The notes below the pieces were generated by a model that did no database searches, was not told the origin of the DNA, and saw only the letters and a list, made by a program, of their open reading frames with translations. DNA of 64,000 nt from Adiantum capillus-veneris (lineage: Eukaryota > Streptophyta > Polypodiopsida > Polypodiales > Pteridaceae). Each line of letters opens with the position of its first letter. The stretch's first letter is position 1. Shown in pieces: positions 10,614 to 22,319 of the stretch. A program made the translations under genes and the position numbers. The DNA lies in contig CM043960.1 of NCBI GenBank assembly GCA_014529385.2, forward strand, positions 39,735,281 through 39,799,280, given 5' to 3'.

Positions 10614-11215
10614 TCAACAATGCTGCAAGACCTTGTGGATATAAGTTTCTTGAGACATCTCTAGTATTCCACATTTTCTATCCCTCTTGATACGCATACC
10701 AAGGAAGTGATTTGCATCTCTCAAATCCTTCATAGAAAACTGCATGCAAAGTGACTTCTTCAAGATAGCAATCTCATCTTTAGACTTCCTAACAATGAAC
10801 ATATCATCAACATAAACTATCAAGATGATAAGTGAACCATTGTTCAAATTTTGGGTATACAAGCAATAATCTTCTTGGCTCCTTTCATACCCGTGGGACT
10901 GCATGTACTTGTCAAACTTCATGTACCACTTCTTTGAGCCTTGTTTTAGGCCATACAATGCCTTATGCAATCTCTACACTAGTTTGACCCTCATATGCTT
11001 CTTGGGTTTGACTTCAAAACCCTCTAGTTGTTTCATGTAGACAGTCTCATCAAGGTCCCGTGAAGGAAATTTGTCTTCACGTCCATCTAGAAAAGTTTCA
11101 TGTCCTCAGTGCCAAAGTGTTGTAACTGCTTCATTCCCTTCTGACTCAAATAACCAAGCCAAAAATGCCACAACTCGGTAGAAGGTAGCTTGGCAACATA
11201 GATAGAATTCATTTT
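10614..11215 (-). pseudogene. Copia remnant: GAG-preintegrase stub fused to RT
   Basis: On the minus strand, LWHFWLGYLSQKGM (GAG-preintegrase motif) at about 11.13-11.2 kb is followed within about 20 codons by MDVKTNFLHG, the N-terminal RT motif of Copia. Then come LHKALYGLKQ, a YVDDM catalytic motif (open piece 10,614-10,970) and MKDLRDANHFLGMRI. Integrase is missing between the first two, so this is an internal deletion. One stop precedes LHKALYG. RNase H and LTRs are not seen; the piece abuts the element 1 LTR at about 10.56-10.61 kb. Confidence 0.75.
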
Positions 11216-11234
11216 CACAAAAAAAAAAAAAAAC

Positions 11235-11628
11235 AGACTCTAAGACCTCAAGGACTAATGTGCAACTCTCCACCCATCCTCACCATATATAGGCTCATAG
11301 CCTGCTAGATATGGCACCCCTTGACTGCATGTGAATCTTGGCCCTTGACCCTAGCCCTTGGCTTGCCTAGTCTTACCCTAGGCCTGACATTACTCCCCCC
11401 TTGGAGAAGCGTTTTTGTCCTCAAAAACAAAAGTAATAATATCTTCATAAGAACACTAATGTTTTTCATAGTGGCATCCTTCATGGATCTAGCTGTGCAA
11501 TTGGCCAGAACACGATACAATAGGAGTTTCAATGAAATCAAGAATAACATCTTGATTTTCCACATTGTTGTCCCTTTGCAATCATTTTTTGTACCCGGCC
11601 TATATCCAGCATAATGTGTAAACTCCAT
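11235..11628 (-). mobile_element. Gypsy 3' end and LTR fragment
   Basis: Minus-strand coding tail ending FEDKNASP-like (the typical F-ED-[KN] ending of Gypsy pol, here in a broken frame), then a polypurine tract CCAAGGGGGGAG at about 11,393-11,404, then an LTR start TGTCAGGCCTAGGG at about 11,391. The LTR fragment contains a CTATATATGG box and is cut at about 11,235, next to an A/T run, by the Copia remnant. No other LTR of this family was noticed in the window. Confidence 0.55.
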
Positions 11629-11831
11629 TTATAACTCACTAGAGTATACTAAATGAGTTATCACAGCTAAGAGGTGTCCAAATTCTCAATTAGGTTTTAG
11701 AATTTTTGAAAATACTGAAACATGAAAGAATACTTCGACGCTAACATGCTTGCTTAGGTCATCAGCACCGACCAATTCCTTGACTTGCTGTCGTTTCTCA
11801 GTAATAGGAAACCTCATTAGAATCGTGATCA
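11629..11831. other. Flanking sequence without a gene
   Basis: Short stretch between the Gypsy 3' fragment and the presumed LTR end of the Copia element at 12-16.4 kb. No motif recognised. Confidence 0.3.
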
Positions 11832-12072
11832 AGGTTGAAAACTGTAGATTGCGCAGGTGATGGAGAAGGTAGAAAAGAAGACTATGCACACACACCAACA
11901 CACATCGAGACACACACACACACAATCGTTACCCTGCAGCAGCCATTCAACGAGCTGCTCTTCTCTTCTTCTCTTTTAACTATTATCCAAAGTATATTTA
12001 CAACATAGTATAGTCAGTGTCCAGCCGCCCATAGCACAATGGACATATTCTTTAACATCATATTCTTTAACA
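11832..12072 (-). repeat. 3' LTR of the Copia element (3' end approximate)
   Basis: Starts directly after the polypurine tract with TGTTAAAGAATATGATG followed by a second TTAAAGAATATG, and contains a (TG)n tract at about 11,912-11,924. The end near 11,832 (TTGATCA) is a guess, because the partner LTR is absent. Confidence 0.45.
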
Positions 12073-15000
12073 CTCCCCCTCAAGCTCAGAGTGAGCTTGC
12101 ATATGATGGATTCCCAATGCTTCACGAAAGTAGCAAAACTTCTCCTTTCCAAGAGCTTTTGTGAATATATCCGCAACTTGATCATTTGTCTTCACATACA
12201 CCAAATCAATCTCATTTGCCAAAACTTTTTCTCTAATGAAGTGATAATGTACCTCAATGTGTTTAGTGCGAGCATGGTAGATTGGATTCTTGGCCAACAT
12301 GATGCTGCTAATATTGTCACAATATATAATGACACTGTCAAGATAGTCAAAACCAAAGTCTACCATAAGTACTCTCAACCATGACTCTTCACATGCTGCC
12401 AAAGCTGCTCCACGATATTCAGCTTCTGTACTTGATAATGCTACAGTTGGTTGCTTCTTGCTACTCCAACTTATCATACCATTGCCAATGGAAAATGCAT
12501 AACCACTTGTAGATCTTCTATCCATAAAATCTCCTGCCCAATCTGCATCTGTGTAACCATAAAGACAAAGCTTCCCATTCTTTTCATAAAACATTCCATA
12601 ACTGACAGTGTCTTTCACATATCTCATAATCCATCTCACTGCATCAAGATGACTTTTACATGGCTTTTGCATAAATTGACTCACAACACCCACTGCATAA
12701 CTCAAATATGGCCTTGTTATTGTCAAGTAAATAAGGCTTCCAACCATCTTGCGATACATAGTGACATCCTCAATGTAATGTCCATCATCGAACAGCTTCA
12801 CATTTTGATCAAGAGGTGTATCAACCGGTTTTCACGTTGTCATTCCATACTTCTCAAGCATATCCAATGCGTATTGTCTTTGTATCATCCAAATTCCTGA
12901 TAATGTATTGACAATTTCAATTCCCAAGAAATATCTCAACTCACCAAGGTCCTTCATGTTGAATTCTCTCAACAAACTCTTCTTGACATGCAAAATTTGC
13001 TCATCATGACTCCCAGTGAGAATCAAGTCATCAACATAGATAACAATAACGACGATCTCTCCATCAACATGCTTCAAAAACAATGAGCGATCAGCAATAG
13101 ACTGTTTAAATCCAATCTTCTTCAAGAATCTGGTTATCTTTTCACACCAAGCTCTAGATGCTTGCTTCAAACCATACAATGCTTTCTTCAACTTACACAC
13201 ATAATATGGAAACTCTGGATGTTGATAACCCGCTGGCTGTATCATATAAACTTCTTCTTCCAAGTCACCATTCAAGAATGCATTATCGACATCCATTTGC
13301 CGTAACTTCCAACCGAACATACTTGCCATTGCTATCACCAATCTGACTGTTGTCATCTTTGCAACTGGACTAAATGTCTCATCATAATCAAGACCTTTTG
13401 TTTGTGCATAACCTTTAGCAACAAGTCTCGCTTTGTATCTTTCCACACTACCATCTGACTTGCACTTGACTTCGTATACCCATTTTGAACCAATTGCTTT
13501 CTTTCCACTTGGCAAGCGAACCAAATCCCAAGTGTCATTCTTCACAAGAGCATCCATCTCATCATCCATAGCTGACTCCCATTCTGATTTTCCAATTGCC
13601 TCTTGAAAACATGTAGGCTCTTTATGTTGCACACGTGAAACCATGTATGCATAATGTGTACGCATGTAACCGTTGTATGTCAATCTATCAACTGGATAAC
13701 GCACCCTCTCTGATCTTCTCAACTGTGGTGCACTCTTCTCTTCAACTCTTGCATATGGGGGTACATATTTCTCAATATGCTTACTGCCAGGTGTCCTCAA
13801 ATGTGGTAAACCATGCTCTTCATCGAGACTTTCATCTCCAGAACTCTCTTCAACCACTTTCTTCTTGCCTTTCTCGTCTTGCTTCTTATCTCACAAATGA
13901 CCACTCCATGGGTTGACACTTCTTGTACTCTCCTCTGTCATATGTGGTCCTGAAATAGTTCTTGTTGATGGTCCTAGCTTATCAACAACATGACGCACAT
14001 TCTCTTGCTCTTCATACTCATCTTCTATCATCACTGGCTTTGGTTTATACCATGGTTCATGCTCACAAAATCTGACATCTCTACTGACATAAACTTGTCT
14101 TGTCGTAGGATCATAGCACTTGTAACCTTTCTTTTCAACTGGATAGCCCAAGAATATACACTTCACTGCCTTTGGCTCCATCTTCTTTCTTGCTTCATTT
14201 GGTACATGAACATAGCAAACACATCCAAAAACTTTCATGTAGGAAATTGTTGGCTTGATCCCATAAAGTCTCTCATAAGGTGAAATTTCATGAATGGCAG
14301 TTGTTGGTGTTCGATTCATAATGTGTACTGTTGTATGAACTGCTTCAGCCCAATATGTTAATGGCATATTCATCTCATTCATCATGGCTCTTGCAATCTC
14401 TGCTATGACTCTATTCTTTCTCTCAGCAACTCCATTTTGTTGTGGTGTGTATCTGCAAGTAATCTATCTTCTTATGCCTTGTTCATGTAAGTAATCATCA
14501 AAACTGTGTGACATGTACTCTCCCTCTCCATCTGTACGTAGGCATTTAATTTGACAACCATTCTCTTTCTCAACCATACCTTTGAACTCCAAGAATACCT
14601 CAAATGCCTCTGACTTTGCCTTTAGAAAGTAAACCCATGTCATTCTGCTATAATCATCCGTAAATGTGATAAAATATCGACAACCATTTGGTGTAGCATG
14701 ATCACAAGGTCCCCAAATATCTGAATGAACAATTTCCAAAGGACTTTGGCTAATGCTCCCCCTCTTTGGAAATGGTAAACGAGATTGCTTTCCAAATTCA
14801 CAAGCTTCACAAACATGATCAAAATTCAATCTGCCAAACTTTGGTAATCCACGTACAATTTGATTTGATTGCATATGCTTTAGTCTTCTAAAATTGACAT
14901 GACCAATCCTCTTATGCCATAACTCTGCCCAATTATCTTGAGTGGCTGATTTGTTTGCATACATACCACTGTGTAAACATGGATCTCCAGCTTCCAATGA

Positions 15001-16434
15001 GAACAAGCGACCTTTCTTTCTTCCACGTGCCAATATCTTGCCTGGTCTGCCTTTGTGAAACTCCTTTATGAAGCAACTATAACGATTAAAATGGACTTGC
15101 AACCCGTGATCTGTCATTTGTCCAACTGATGCTAAATTCTTTGTGATTGAAGGCACATATAGAACATCTCCCAATGTGTTGTACGTCCCGTCTTTTTCTA
15201 GCAATGGAACTGAACCAACATGTGTAATGCGATGCATAGTATCATCATCTGTAGAGACAAACTCATCATCTTCTAATTTCTCTTTTCTGTCAAACCATTC
15301 ACCATGATATGTCATATGATTTGTGGCACCACTATCTAAATACCAATCATCTGTATGATGTGGCTCCACCATGCTTCCAACAACATGCTCCATAGGAAAT
15401 AAATGTCCACTCGATCTATTGTCATATATATTTTGATCATGAGGATTGTATCCAGCAAAGTTTCCTCCATGTCTGCCATAACCTCGGCCTCTTCCACCAC
15501 GATCACGATTTTGATTTAGCCTTGTGTAACATTCTCTTTCAAAGTGACCATAAATGCCACATCTATTACAATATCCATCTCTTTGAGGATGTACAAATCG
15601 TCCACCTCCACGTCCACGAGTTCGGGCTCTCCCCCTGCCTCTTTGGCTATAATCATTGTAACTTTGACTTTGTTGGTTTTGCCATTGACCTCTTCCAGCA
15701 CTGTTTCCACGACCATAGTTTCCTCTTCCACCTCTATTGTTTCCACGACCTCTAGAGTAAAAAACCTGATCTCTGGAATTGTTATTTGATGTAGAAGGAC
15801 CTGACTTGCCTAACTTCACCTCTTCTTGCAAACAAAGGTTTACTAACTCTTCAAAATCAAGCATGTGTCCTCGAACAGATATAGATGTATTCAATGACTT
15901 GTATTCCGGTCCCAAACCATTCAATGTCACTGACACTAAGTCATCATCTGGAACTTCAACATTAATGCTCGCAAGATCTTCCTGTATTTGCTTTATCTCT
16001 GTCACATAATCTGATATGGATCTATCTCCTCGCCATACACAATGTAACCTTTGCTTCAAGTGAACTTTTCATGGTTCTGTATTGGAGCTGTTCATTCTTG
16101 CTAGTATCTCCCATGCTTCCTTTGGAGATTGAGCCTTCTTCACATGTGGTATAAAGAAGTCACTAATGCATAGTGAAATCCAATGCATCACTTTCCTTGA
16201 ATTCTCTATCCACTTCTTATAAGCTTCTACTCCTGCTTGGCATGTTTTATGTGCTTCAACATTCTCTCTATTTGGTTGCAAACCAACCTCGGGACACTCT
16301 TGTTCACCTGTAATATAATCCCATAAACCTTTGCCCATGATAAAGTTCTCCATCCTGTAAGACCATATGTTGTAGTTCTCTCTGGTCATCTTCTTTCCAA
16401 CAATCTGTGTGACTTGAGTTGAACTTTCTGCCAT
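12067..16434 (-). pseudogene. Copia gag-pol polyprotein, four in-frame stops and no frameshift
   Basis: Start MAESSTQV at 16,434. In order: a gag domain (LWDYITG), an R/G-rich linker and zinc knuckle CNRCGIYGHFEREC, protease LDSGATNHM, GAG-preintegrase LWHKRIGHVNF, integrase with HSDIWGP and RTDGEGEY, then RT with MDVDNAFLNGDLEE, KKALYGLKQ, YVDDL, and RNase H with DADWAGD, SSTEAEYRG and HIEVHYHFIRE. The last residues ELEGEC overlap the polypurine tract. The whole 1,456-codon frame is interrupted only by stops at 16,069-16,071 (TGA), 14,464-14,466 (TAG), 13,891-13,893 (TGA) and 12,832-12,834 (TGA). This suggests a young copy inactivated by point mutation. Confidence 0.93.
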
Positions 16435-16512
16435 CTTCACTCTCTCAATTTCTTTCAAAGGATTTTGACAAAATTTCGGCAGAGTTTCGTTTGTATTTGG
16501 ACAATATCTCAA

Positions 16513-17742
16513 ATGACAATCTCAACCAAAGTGCTCATAAACACTGACAGAAAATCTCTCACTGCCAAGGGAAAATCCACTGACTCACTTTGCCACAGAC
16601 TGACTCAGTACTATGCATAAATACTCTAAAACAATGTCCGCATGGATCTGTATGCAAATGCAATCCATACGCTGTCATGTACCACATATCGATACATCCA
16701 CCTTCTTCCCATAGTCATAAACGACATATGAGGTCTTTCGCGGGGCCAGTCGGGGGTTCACTCCAGTACCTAATCCACCTTGCCAAGGTACCAAAACTCC
16801 CAAGGCAAGGCTTCAAAAAACCTTACTCGACCCTCACAAAGGCTGCAGTTTTCCAAAATACATTGACCGCATATCCATACATAACCACAAGGTCCTCAAT
16901 CTAACAATATAACTGCCTCAACTTCTTCCCACAACCTTTCTTACATAGGCGGCTGTCCATAACGGACCCACAACAACCAAACATAATCTTCGATAACACA
17001 ATATCATGATGCAAAAGCTCTATGTCGCTCTCCAAAACCTGTGTAAATGCTGAATTCTTCACCTGTGAGGAGGAAGCACCCATGAAGTCCCCTTGTGCTT
17101 TGTGCCTCGTCCACAACATTGTTTCTCATCAATCCAAGCTTTCATCCCTTCCTCTATAAAAGGAGCCACGAATGGACAACATCATCCAATTGTCTCAAAG
17201 AACATCGATAGCCGATGCAAAAGAGGAGAGAACTTTCAATTATGGTTTTTTAATCTCACAACCGCAGCCAATATAGGACACCATATGGCTTTTTCCATGA
17301 ATAACTACTGCTCTGCAAAATAGACCATCGATCAACATAAAATATTGTCATTTGGATTTTGCTTGCAGGTATACCCTCAAGCTCTATGGCTCCAAAAGCC
17401 AATACAACATTGGGTGCTCTTGTAGAGTTCTTGGTCAACCGACATAAATTGATTGGGGAACATTAATGCAAATTTCCAACCTTGGCTTTAATCATGGGTT
17501 ACGGATGGCAAAGGGATGTTATAAAATATCACAATTGTAAGTTCATGTAGGAAAGGATGCTCTATTTTTGCATCTTAATTCAACGGATGAAGACACTAGA
17601 ACTTTGCAAGTAGTCATGGATATTGCAAGTAGTCATGGATATTGCAATTGCTTGGCTCAAAAAGAATCTATTGAGATACCTTATATTTAATGTTTTCTTA
17701 TGTTAAATTATTATATTAGTTGCTCTGTTATTCATTCAGGTC
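16513..17742. other. Unassigned stretch
   Basis: No recognisable protein domain on either strand. Two open frames of 72-76 codons overlap around 16.9-17.3 kb but resemble nothing I know. It contains a promoter-like box at 17,155 and an acceptor-like TTTGCTTGCAG at 17,358-17,368. A 20-bp tandem duplication (AAGTAGTCATGGATATTGC) lies at about 17,608-17,645. Confidence 0.35.
17155..17160 (+). promoter_or_regulatory. Strong TATA-box-like element
   Basis: TATAAA in the context CCTTCCTCTATAAAAGGAGC, with a CAATCC word about 25 bp upstream. The context resembles strong RNA polymerase II promoters of plant LTRs or pararetroviruses. No adjacent coding region supports either, so only a promoter-like site is claimed. 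Confidence 0.35.
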
Positions 17743-17831
17743 ATCCAATAGGATTCAAGCACATTATGAGGGCAATATTGCTAGGGGCTTGAGATGTTTC
17801 CTTTATGCCTCTTGAGTCTTCAGCTTGCCTT

Positions 17832-17932
<101 letters not shown>

Positions 17933-17982
17933 TGAGTGAGTGTTCCCTCGCATGCCCCTACCTTTAGGGCTCATCTTTGACT

Positions 17983-18140
17983 TGAACACCTCAAGCACCT
18001 TGGTCATCAAGCACGACAAGCACCTTAGTCATTAATCATGACAAGCACCTTAGTCATCAAGCACAACAAGCACCTCAGTCATTAAGCACGATAAGAATTA
18101 GTCAATAGGCACCTCAAGCACCTTAGTCACCTCAATCTCA
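17983..18140. repeat. Minisatellite of about 25-30 bp units
   Basis: Five or six imperfect copies of CAAGCACCTTAGTCATCAAG, with linkers CACGACAAG or CACAACAAG. Only one or two such units occur at the equivalent place in the 33.5 kb LTR-R copy. Confidence 0.85.
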
Positions 18141-18500
18141 GCCCTAGCTTGCCTAAGGTCAAAAGTACCTAATGGTCCAAGGTCTAAGGACTTTTAACAC
18201 TAACCTTTGGAAGCTTTAATGAAGCTAACCCTAAGGTCTTTTAAGCTCCATTAGATGCATGTTGCTCTCTGATATACCATCTCTTTTTGGACCCCTATTG
18301 AGATGTAACCATCTCTCCTCTTGGTCCCCTGTTGAGATAAGTCTAGAAGCACTTATTACACATTGTTTTTTGGTAGACCATCCCCTTTTGGACCCCTATT
18401 GAAATGTAACCATCTCTCCTTTTGGTCCCCTGATGAGATAGGTTTAGAAGCACAATCCATGTCCTAACTCTTGTTTCCCTTTTATCTTCCCATATTAAAT

Positions 18501-18650
18501 GATCAGTTTAATATGAGAAAATCATTTGGTAGAGTTAGATAGTAATTTTTTATGACATTACCTCTCTCTTGAAATGATCAGTTTAATATGAGAAAATCAT
18601 TTGGTAGAGTTAGATAGTAATTTTTTATGACATTACCTCTCTCTTGAAAT
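18501..18650. repeat. 75-bp tandem duplication across the LTR-R start
   Basis: GATCAGTTTAATATGAGAAA through CTCTCTCTTGAAAT occurs twice in a row (18,501 and 18,576) without visible mismatches. The unit includes the first bases of the LTR and the polypurine tract, so this LTR has two copies of its own start. Confidence 0.92.
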
Positions 18651-19080
18651 CATAGCCATCCTCGACTATAAGGTAGAGAAGATAAAGCCTAGTCACTAGT
18701 CCATGTTTCTTAGCGGGTAGAGGATCCCTTTTTACCCTACAACATCATTCTAGAATGGATAACTAATCCATTTGGTTCTCAAGAGAATTAGCTGCCCCAA
18801 GCATGTTTGCTCTTTTATCCATATCTAACTTCCAAAGTAGAGTGACAAGTTCTACTTGGTGTTTGGGAGACATCGTCGCCACAAACATGATCCTAAGCAT
18901 GCGTACTTCTTAAATTTTGTGCACAATAAAAGAAAGAGAGAGTCTTAGAAGACAAAAACATTGTTCATTTAAAATGCATTTTCATTTGCTTACTCTAAGG
19001 CATCATTGTAAGCATTGATCTACAAAAAGCCTATGTCATGGAAGTAAATCAATGTTCTCAATGAGAGAAGTACCTGCCTC
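18633..19080 (-). other. Chromovirus 3' non-coding region, minus strand
   Basis: Contains the same blocks as 33,988-34,346 and, in plus orientation, 19,782-20,139 and 62,475-62,835: GAGGACGACTATGATTTCA, CTACCCGCTAAGAAA, GACGACGTCTCCCAAA and AAGACTCTCTTT. No coding potential. With 19,782-20,139 it forms a long inverted repeat. Confidence 0.7.
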
Positions 19081-19781
19081 TTATAGAGTATGCGTACAAG
19101 GACATTGTATATACTTCCCTTTGGAAAAAGCACCTTTCAAGGTTAGAGAGGGAAGATCCAAAAGTCCATTACTACAAGTACATGGAAAGATCTTCGTTGC
19201 TGATGAATATAGCCTAGAGTTACAATAATCTTTTCCAAAGATTAAAGAGGTTATATCCATCTCACATCAAAGGCAAAAAGGGTTGTTGCTAATAAGCACA
19301 TAAGAGCCTTAGCCTTTAAGGAAAATGATTGGGTCTTGCTAAAGTTTCTCATGGCTTGTCTAAAGCTTACTACGGGCAAGAATCCTACGGGCCACCAAGA
19401 GTATTATGCTAAACTAGCAAAAAGATACTATGGTCCTTTTTTAATTCTTAAGCCAATAAATGAGATGTCTTATTAAGTAAAGTTGCCCAACCATTGGCTC
19501 ATGCACAATGTTTTCCATGGGAGCCCACTTAAGCCTTACAAAGGAGCGCCACCAAAAGAAGCAATAGTTGCAGACCCTCCAAAAACCGAAGACAAGAAGA
19601 GGTACTTCAATCTTGGTCCATCCTATGACATGAAGACAAGGTATTAAGAAACAGTAAGATTATCCAATGATATCTTATTAAGTTTAAGAACTATCCTTTT
19701 AAAGATCCTAAAGGAATGCAAGGAACCTAGCTTAAGGATGATATGAACGTTGTCAATGCTTACAATGGTTCCTTAGAGTAA
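19081..19781 (+). pseudogene. Chromovirus integrase C-terminus plus chromodomain, fragment
   Basis: Read through stops this matches the end of the integrase at 61.8-62.47 kb: VHGKIFVADEY, KRYYGPF, a KLPNHWLMHNVFH segment, LKPYKGAPPKE, then a chromodomain-like YLIKFKNYPFKD and LNAYN-like tail ending near 19,781. The chromodomain targets integration to modified histones in chromoviruses. Multiple stops and indels. It starts abruptly near 19,081 next to minus-strand material of the same family. Confidence 0.75.
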
Positions 19782-20139
19782 GCATATGAAAAGACATTTT
19801 AAATCAACAATGTTTGTGTCTTATAAGACTCTCTCTTTCTTTTATTGTGCACAAAAATTAAGAAGTATGAATGCTAAGGATCATGTTTGTGGTGACGACG
19901 TCTCCCAAAAACCGAGTAGAACATGTCACTCTACTTTGGAAATATGATATAGACTAAAGAGCAGACGTGCTTGCGGCAGCTAAGTCTCCCAAGCACCAAA
20001 TGGATTAGTCATTCATTCTAGAATGATGTCGTAGGGTTAAAAGGGATCCTCTACCCGCTAAGAAACTGCGACTAATGACTAAGACTTTATCTCCTCTACC
20101 TCATAGTCGAGGACGACTATGATTTCAATAGAGAGGTAA
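19782..20139 (+). other. Chromovirus 3' non-coding region, plus strand
   Basis: Same blocks as the minus-strand region at 18,633-19,080, in inverted orientation. It ends with the polypurine-like CAATAGAGAGGTAA before the LTR start at 20,140. Confidence 0.7.
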
Positions 20140-20428
20140 TGTCATAAAATCTAATATCTAGCTAACCCAAATGATTTTTTCATATTAAATGATCATTTAA
20201 TGTGGGAAATCAATGGGAACAAGAGTTAGAATAGAGACATGTGCTTTTAAATTTATCTCAGCACGGGACCAAAGACAATGGGTCCAAATGGCAGATGGTC
20301 TAGCAAAGAGCAATGCCAGTTAATGGAGCTTATAAGACGTTAGGGTTAGCTTTATTAAATACCTCCAAAGGTTTGTTTTAAAAGTCCTTAGACCTAGGAC
20401 CTTAGGCAAACTAGGGCTGAGCTTGAGA
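20140..20428 (+). repeat. LTR-R start fragment, plus strand
   Basis: Starts TGTCATAAAATCTAATATCT, contains CATATTAAATGATCATTTAA and the TAAAAGTCCTTAGACCT block, and stops at GGGCTGAGCTTGAG, where a minus-strand gag fragment takes over. Only the first 290 bp of the LTR are present. Confidence 0.75.
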
Positions 20429-20759
20429 GACCGTCATCTTTGTGGAGCCACATCTTCATAGGAATTTGAAGACTTCTTTCTTGTTCATTGGATTCCTCCT
20501 CTTCTCCTATCGGAGAGAGTCTTCTTTTGGAAGTCTCAACAAGAGGCTTCCTAAGTTCTCTCTCTTCTTGGAGAGGTAGGGAAATCGCATAAGCACGAAG
20601 TTGTTGGGTAACTTCGGCTTGCAAGGTAGGGTTGCCCATAGCTTGTTGCAACCTAGTGACATGATAGTTCACAAACATTGGGGCATCATCAGTATCACCT
20701 TCATGTGCAAAATCAAAGTTGTCAATATTCATTCTACTCTCTTTATTATTGTTAGCCAT
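20429..20759 (-). pseudogene. Chromovirus gag, N-terminal fragment
   Basis: Starts MANNNKES at 20,759 and includes RLQQAMGNPTLQAEV and SKRRLSPIGEEEESNEQ. The last part matches the gag at 59.85-60.0 kb. A primer site and an LTR-R end lie about 400 bp upstream (21,153-21,235), so this is the 5' end of a chromovirus copy. It is truncated at about 20,429 by the plus-strand LTR fragment. Confidence 0.7.
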
Positions 20760-21152
20760 GATAAGTAAATTTCTATATATAATACTTTGTGCTTGTTACC
20801 CTCAAAAACCTTAGTTGCTACTCTTCTTTACCTTTGAAAATTAGCTCTCAAGCAGTCATACCCGTGGTTTAGAGACTCTTGATTGCAAAGAGTAGTGGAG
20901 AGGGTCTAACATTGCTCGGTTGATTATGGTTCATGCTGATCTTGCTAATAGCTCAATAATGGTTAAGCAGAAGGCAAGCCCTGAAAGACTCCATTATTAA
21001 GTGTATAGTTCCCAACGGTGTACCTCGAACTAAGTCCTTTTTAACCAAGTTAATAGATCCATGTCTCTCTTACCCTCTTTCAGTGAACATGTCAAACCTT
21101 TCATGGACAACTTAAGGACCTCTCTTCTTAAGCAAGAAAAGAGAAAGCAATA
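20760..21152 (-). other. Chromovirus leader between primer site and gag
   Basis: About 390 bp without an open frame of note, between the primer site and the gag ATG. Confidence 0.5.
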
Positions 21153-21164
21153 GCTTTGATACCA
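21153..21164 (-). promoter_or_regulatory. Primer binding site (initiator tRNA-Met type)
   Basis: Minus-strand TGGTATCAAAGC, one mismatch from the common TGGTATCAGAGC, directly after the LTR end ...CCGTTACA (21,166). Confidence 0.8.
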
Positions 21165-21165
21165 A

Positions 21166-21235
21166 TGTAACGGAATTGGACTATGAACATTGAGAATAGC
21201 GGAATTTAGAAAACTATAGTGTGAGATCATCAACC
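21166..21235 (-). repeat. LTR-R 3' end, about 70 bp
   Basis: Plus-strand TGTAACGGAATTGG and GAACATTGAGAATAGCGGAATT match TGTAATGGAAATGG and GAACATAGAGAATAGCGGAATT at 32,329. Beyond about 21,235 similarity to the LTR stops and MAPKR-type intron sequence begins. Confidence 0.7.
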
Positions 21236-22319
21236 CACCAATATCAAAATTGGGATGGGATCCTTGACATGTCTTGTCAATTAAAAGTTAGAGTCTCTAA
21301 GTATTTAAAAGGGTCCAGGGAATAGACCTTTACCATTGACAATGGCTTGGGTCTATAGCCCTAGAAGAAGACCTACTCCTGTCTCACAGCGAAAATAGGA
21401 CAACATCTGAAAAGTCTAAAACTCTTTCGGCCCTATAGCTTCCACAAATTGGGCTAAGGTATCCTCAACCAACACTTTTTTCCCCCTAATAGATATGAGG
21501 GCACAGCCGTTGGTGGACTCCTCTTCCAAGTGGAGAAGTTTTTTAAACATTTTTAGCGTGCACGGATGGATAGTTACCTGACTAATCAGGTCACCCGTCC
21601 ATGATTGACAACCTTAGTCAATCCCCCTGCACCACCCCGCACTCACACATGATTCTTTTGTTTTCTAATCACTATCACATTGTTTTAACATTTAAAATAA
21701 TGGTTTCTTTTAACTTTTTGTTACAGTGATTCTTTCAATCAAGTATTAAAGACAACATTGAAAAGCATTCTTTTAGCAAACAAACATCTTTAAACTTAAG
21801 ACAGGGTATTGTCAATCAAAAACATTGACCGTAATAACTGTGACCGGTACTCTTCTTGTCTCAAGACCACCTAAGAGTGAAAAATGACACCCATTCCTTA
21901 TTTAATTTGGGTGGAAACCCATCACCCAAGTTCGGGGTGCCCATACACCAAACTAGTTGCCCTTACAATCGGGTGACTCCCCTAGGATAAAAACGGTATC
22001 CTAACTTATGTAGAAATATCAAGACATGACATGGAGTAGAAGCTCATTGTTCATGGGGATAATCAACTTATCCGTGGCTGAAAAACCCATCATTGTTCAT
22101 CAATTTATACCAAGGAGTCGGAGGTGTCTTGAGACTAGTTGTCTTAAGGATGATAATTAATATCTTTTCTAATTCAACCAGTCTTACCAAAAAATTTAGT
22201 TCCTAGTTTATCAACCAATTGCAGGATGGTTTCTTGGAAGATACCCTTCTGATTTTCAGCCAATTTATCTTTTCTTAAATCCTTACCCACTCTTTAAAGT
22301 ATGCAATGTTATTACTTAC
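21236..22319 (-). other. Intron of MAPKR-type Gypsy gag (5' part)
   Basis: Starts at a GTAAGT donor (22,314-22,319, minus strand). The first 665 bp match 31,664-32,324 closely (perhaps 90 percent or more by eye), including the flank of the donor. The 3' part also matches the region after the 2,230 exon. No acceptor is present because the copy is cut at about 21,236. Confidence 0.55.

Larger units (their letters stand above)
11832..16434 (-). mobile_element. Copia element with a single-frame polyprotein, 5' LTR missing
   Basis: Polyprotein from 16,434 down to 12,067, overlapping a polypurine tract (TTGAGGGGGAG), then an LTR start TGTTAAAGAATATG at 12,072. The expected second LTR copy to the right of 16,434 was not found, so the element is 5'-truncated or its 5' LTR has been replaced. 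Domain order gag-PR-IN-RT-RH is diagnostic of Copia. Confidence 0.85.

Noticed and set aside
16901-17323. Host protein-coding gene around 17 kb
   Set aside because: The two overlapping frames of 72-76 codons have no recognisable domain, and the acceptor-like site has no partner exon.
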